DNA from: Magnetospirillum sp. 64-120
Lineage (GTDB): Bacteria; Pseudomonadota; Alphaproteobacteria; Rhodospirillales; Magnetospirillaceae
NCBI GenBank assembly: GCA_001898825.1
Contig: MKVK01000046.1
Location: 231,123 to 295,122, forward strand
Length of the DNA stretch: 64,000 nt
Direction: 5' to 3'
Shown here piece by piece: positions 62,343 through 64,000 of this stretch. The notes beneath the pieces were generated by a model. The model saw nothing but the letters and a program-made list of their open reading frames with translations. It was not told the DNA's origin and did no database searches. Made by a program: the position numbers and the translations under genes. Position 1 is the stretch's first letter. Each line of letters starts with the position of its first letter.

Positions 62343-63725
62343 TTAATTGGTCAGAGCCGCCGACTTGCCCAAGCTGTTGGCCGCCAGCCGGGTGGACGGC
62401 GCGATCTTGGCCAAAAGCGTGTCGGTGTCGCGCTTGACCGCCTTGAAGCGGTCCAGCTCGCGACCGGCCAGCTTGGTGTTGGTGGGCATCTTCATCGACA
62501 GCGGATTGATCTGGGTGTTGCCCTTCAGCACTTCATAGTGCAGGTGGGCGCCGGTGGAGCGGCCGGTGCTGCCGACGAAACCGATGATCTGGCCCTGGCT
62601 CACCTTCTTGCCCACCTTGATGCCGGTGGCGATGCGGCTCATATGGGCATAAGCCGTGCCCACCCCCGATCCGTGGCGCAGACGCACGTAATTGCCGTAC
62701 GACCCGTTGAAGCCTGCCACCTCGATCATGCCGTCGCCGGCGGCCTGGATGGGGGTGCCAGTGGGCACGCCGAAGTCGATGCCCTTGTGCATCTTGGTGA
62801 AGCCCAGGATGGGGTGGTTGCGCATGCCGAAGCCCGACGTGATCTTGGCGCCGTCCACCGGGGTCTTCAGCAGCGCCTTCTTGACGCTTTCACCCTTCTC
62901 GTTGAAGTACTCGACACTGCCCTGGCCGTTGTCGAAGCGGTACATGGCGATGGGAACGCCGGACAGGCCGACGGCGGCGTACAGCATCTCGCCCGATCGC
63001 ACCAGCTTACCCTTGGTGTCGTAGAAGCCTTCATAGACCACGTCGAAGGAATCGCCCGACTGGATGTCGCGCTGGAAGTCGACGTCATAGGACAGCGCCT
63101 TGATCATCGCCATGATGATCTGCACCGGCACGCCGGCGTTCTGGGCGCTTTCGAACAGGCTGGACTTGATGACGCCAGCATTGTGCGCCACCTGCTTGCT
63201 GACCTGGCGCATGGTTTCGATGCCGGCGAAGCCGCCCTTGGCGTCGCGCTGGGCGCCCACCACCCGGATGGGGTCGGCATTCAGCGACACCATATGGAAA
63301 CCACCATGGCCGAAGCCGTGGGGCGACTTCTCGAAGGTGACCTTGACCTTTTGGCCGGCCTTGAGCGCGCGGGGGTTGAAGACGTCGCGCAGGGCGTCGA
63401 TGGCCTGAACCGCCTCGGCGCTGTCGACGCCGGCCCGCGCCAGCACGTCACCCAAGGTGTCGCCTGAACCGACGCGCACATGGGTTTCCACCGGCCGCTG
63501 GGCGCGGTCCTCGATCTCGCTGTCGGTATCCATGGGCAGCAGGCGGGGCGAACGCTCGGCTTCGGCGTCGACGAAAACCGGGGCGGCGGCTTCCAGGATC
63601 TCGATGCCCTGGTCGTCGAGTTGTACGAAAGGACGTGCGGCGAACATCGCGGCGATTCCGGCGACGCCGACAACGGCGGCGGCCTTCAAGGAACGCTTGA
63701 TCTTAGCCGTGACTTTTGGGGTCAA
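62343..63725 (-). CDS. M23-family peptidoglycan endopeptidase
   Basis: Inner-membrane anchored or periplasmic zinc peptidase of 460 residues. A membrane helix (about 15-33) is followed by a LysM-like/OapA segment (about 80-130) and a C-terminal LytM domain with HKGIDFG (His313, Asp317) and HLHYE (His394, His396), all zinc or catalytic residues. A role in cell-wall growth or division is likely. The only start found is a TTG at 63725 with a weak ribosome site, so the N-terminus is uncertain. Confidence 0.9.
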   Translation of the reverse strand: MTPKVTAKIKRSLKAAAVVGVAGIAAMFAARPFVQLDDQGIEILEAAAPVFVDAEAERSPRLLPMDTDSEIEDRAQRPVETHVRVGSGDTLGDVLARAGVDSAEAVQAIDALRDVFNPRALKAGQKVKVTFEKSPHGFGHGGFHMVSLNADPIRVVGAQRDAKGGFAGIETMRQVSKQVAHNAGVIKSSLFESAQNAGVPVQIIMAMIKALSYDVDFQRDIQSGDSFDVVYEGFYDTKGKLVRSGEMLYAAVGLSGVPIAMYRFDNGQGSVEYFNEKGESVKKALLKTPVDGAKITSGFGMRNHPILGFTKMHKGIDFGVPTGTPIQAAGDGMIEVAGFNGSYGNYVRLRHGSGVGTAYAHMSRIATGIKVGKKVSQGQIIGFVGSTGRSTGAHLHYEVLKGNTQINPLSMKMPTNTKLAGRELDRFKAVKRDTDTLLAKIAPSTRLAANSLGKSAALTN

Positions 63726-64000
63726 TGGTCCGGTCCGCTGAATTTCTATGATGGAAGGGTTATCGCAGCCGAAAACCGCGAAGGCAAGAATTTAAGCCCC
63801 GAAACGACTCTTTTTGTCTTCCGCGGTATATGAATCGCGCAAGCGCGCGGGATTCTATTAGACATCAAAATGGCGGATTTCCAGGTCTTGGAGAAAAGTG
63901 ACGATCTGAAGAAAAAGGGTTTGACGGGGGCGGGGGAGGGGCGTAGAAACCGGCCTCCCCAGCGGACGGAGTGATCTGGCCGGCGGGGCCGCGGAGGAAG
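63726..64000. other. 275-bp non-coding end of window
   Basis: No gene is supported. It contains an imperfect GAATC...GATTC dyad around GCGC at about 63832-63855 and purine-rich sequence to the end. It presumably carries the promoter of the leftward M23 gene and that of a gene beyond the window. Confidence 0.4.

Overview
The window is GC-rich chromosomal DNA from a free-living alphaproteobacterium, most likely Rhodospirillales and probably Magnetospirillum or a close relative. That is inferred from gene content (DUF2125, DUF3035 and DUF4167 proteins, the hisS-hemA-prfA-prmC block, a hemerythrin fusion protein, a PAS chemoreceptor). There is no 16S rRNA or magnetosome gene to confirm it. I see no prophage, insertion sequence, CRISPR array, rRNA or tRNA. 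Nearly all of the sequence is intact, tightly packed genes, and the long open frames antisense to real genes are GC-bias artefacts.

Layout. 1-5.5 kb: a cut-off PAS chemoreceptor, then two translationally coupled phosphohexomutases and a small cyclotransferase-like gene. 5.8-9.1 kb: CbiX- and CobA-type tetrapyrrole genes, a voltage-gated K+ channel and an unknown gene. 9.1-18.7 kb (minus): a signalling locus made of a FecR-like periplasmic protein, a CHASE2 adenylate cyclase, an exported TPR-CHAT protease, and a fusion of metallo-beta-lactamase, two cyclic-nucleotide-binding domains and bacteriohemerythrin. 18.9-23.5 kb: a MerR regulator with a Zn/Cd/Pb-type ATPase, then ModE, a molbindin and ModA with ModE-box-like palindromes. 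23.7-28.7 kb: flavodoxin with DUF2023, methionine aminopeptidase, and a sulfur-handling group (YeeE/YedE, DsrE2, a ribbon-helix-helix protein, TusA, an exported thioredoxin-like protein, a GlcG/HbpS-like protein). 28.8-38.2 kb (minus): a catalytic/non-catalytic M16 peptidase pair, then ribF-ileS-lspA-DUF3035, preceded by DUF2125.

38.2-48 kb: ChaC, a TetR-GNAT pair, a 635-bp AT-richer gap that may encode a minus-strand small RNA, a DUF4212/solute symporter with its cNMP-CBS-DUF294 partner and an exonuclease, two unknown membrane proteins and a peptide-type binding protein. 48-64 kb: housekeeping genes rplY-pth-ychF, two exported proteins, ispG-hisS-hemA-prfA-prmC, DUF4167, a Crp-family regulator, clpB and an M23 peptidase.

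The most interesting part is 9.1-18.7 kb. It encodes one protein predicted to make cAMP and another predicted to bind it, along with a caspase-like protease, a hydrolase fold and a di-iron O2-binding fold. Non-coding structure also deserves attention: bipartite palindromic repeats with compensatory base changes (5.5 and 28.7 kb), a 17-bp perfect inverted repeat (37.0 kb), an intra-cluster terminator (17.7 kb) and the structured minus-strand region near 39.9-40.1 kb.
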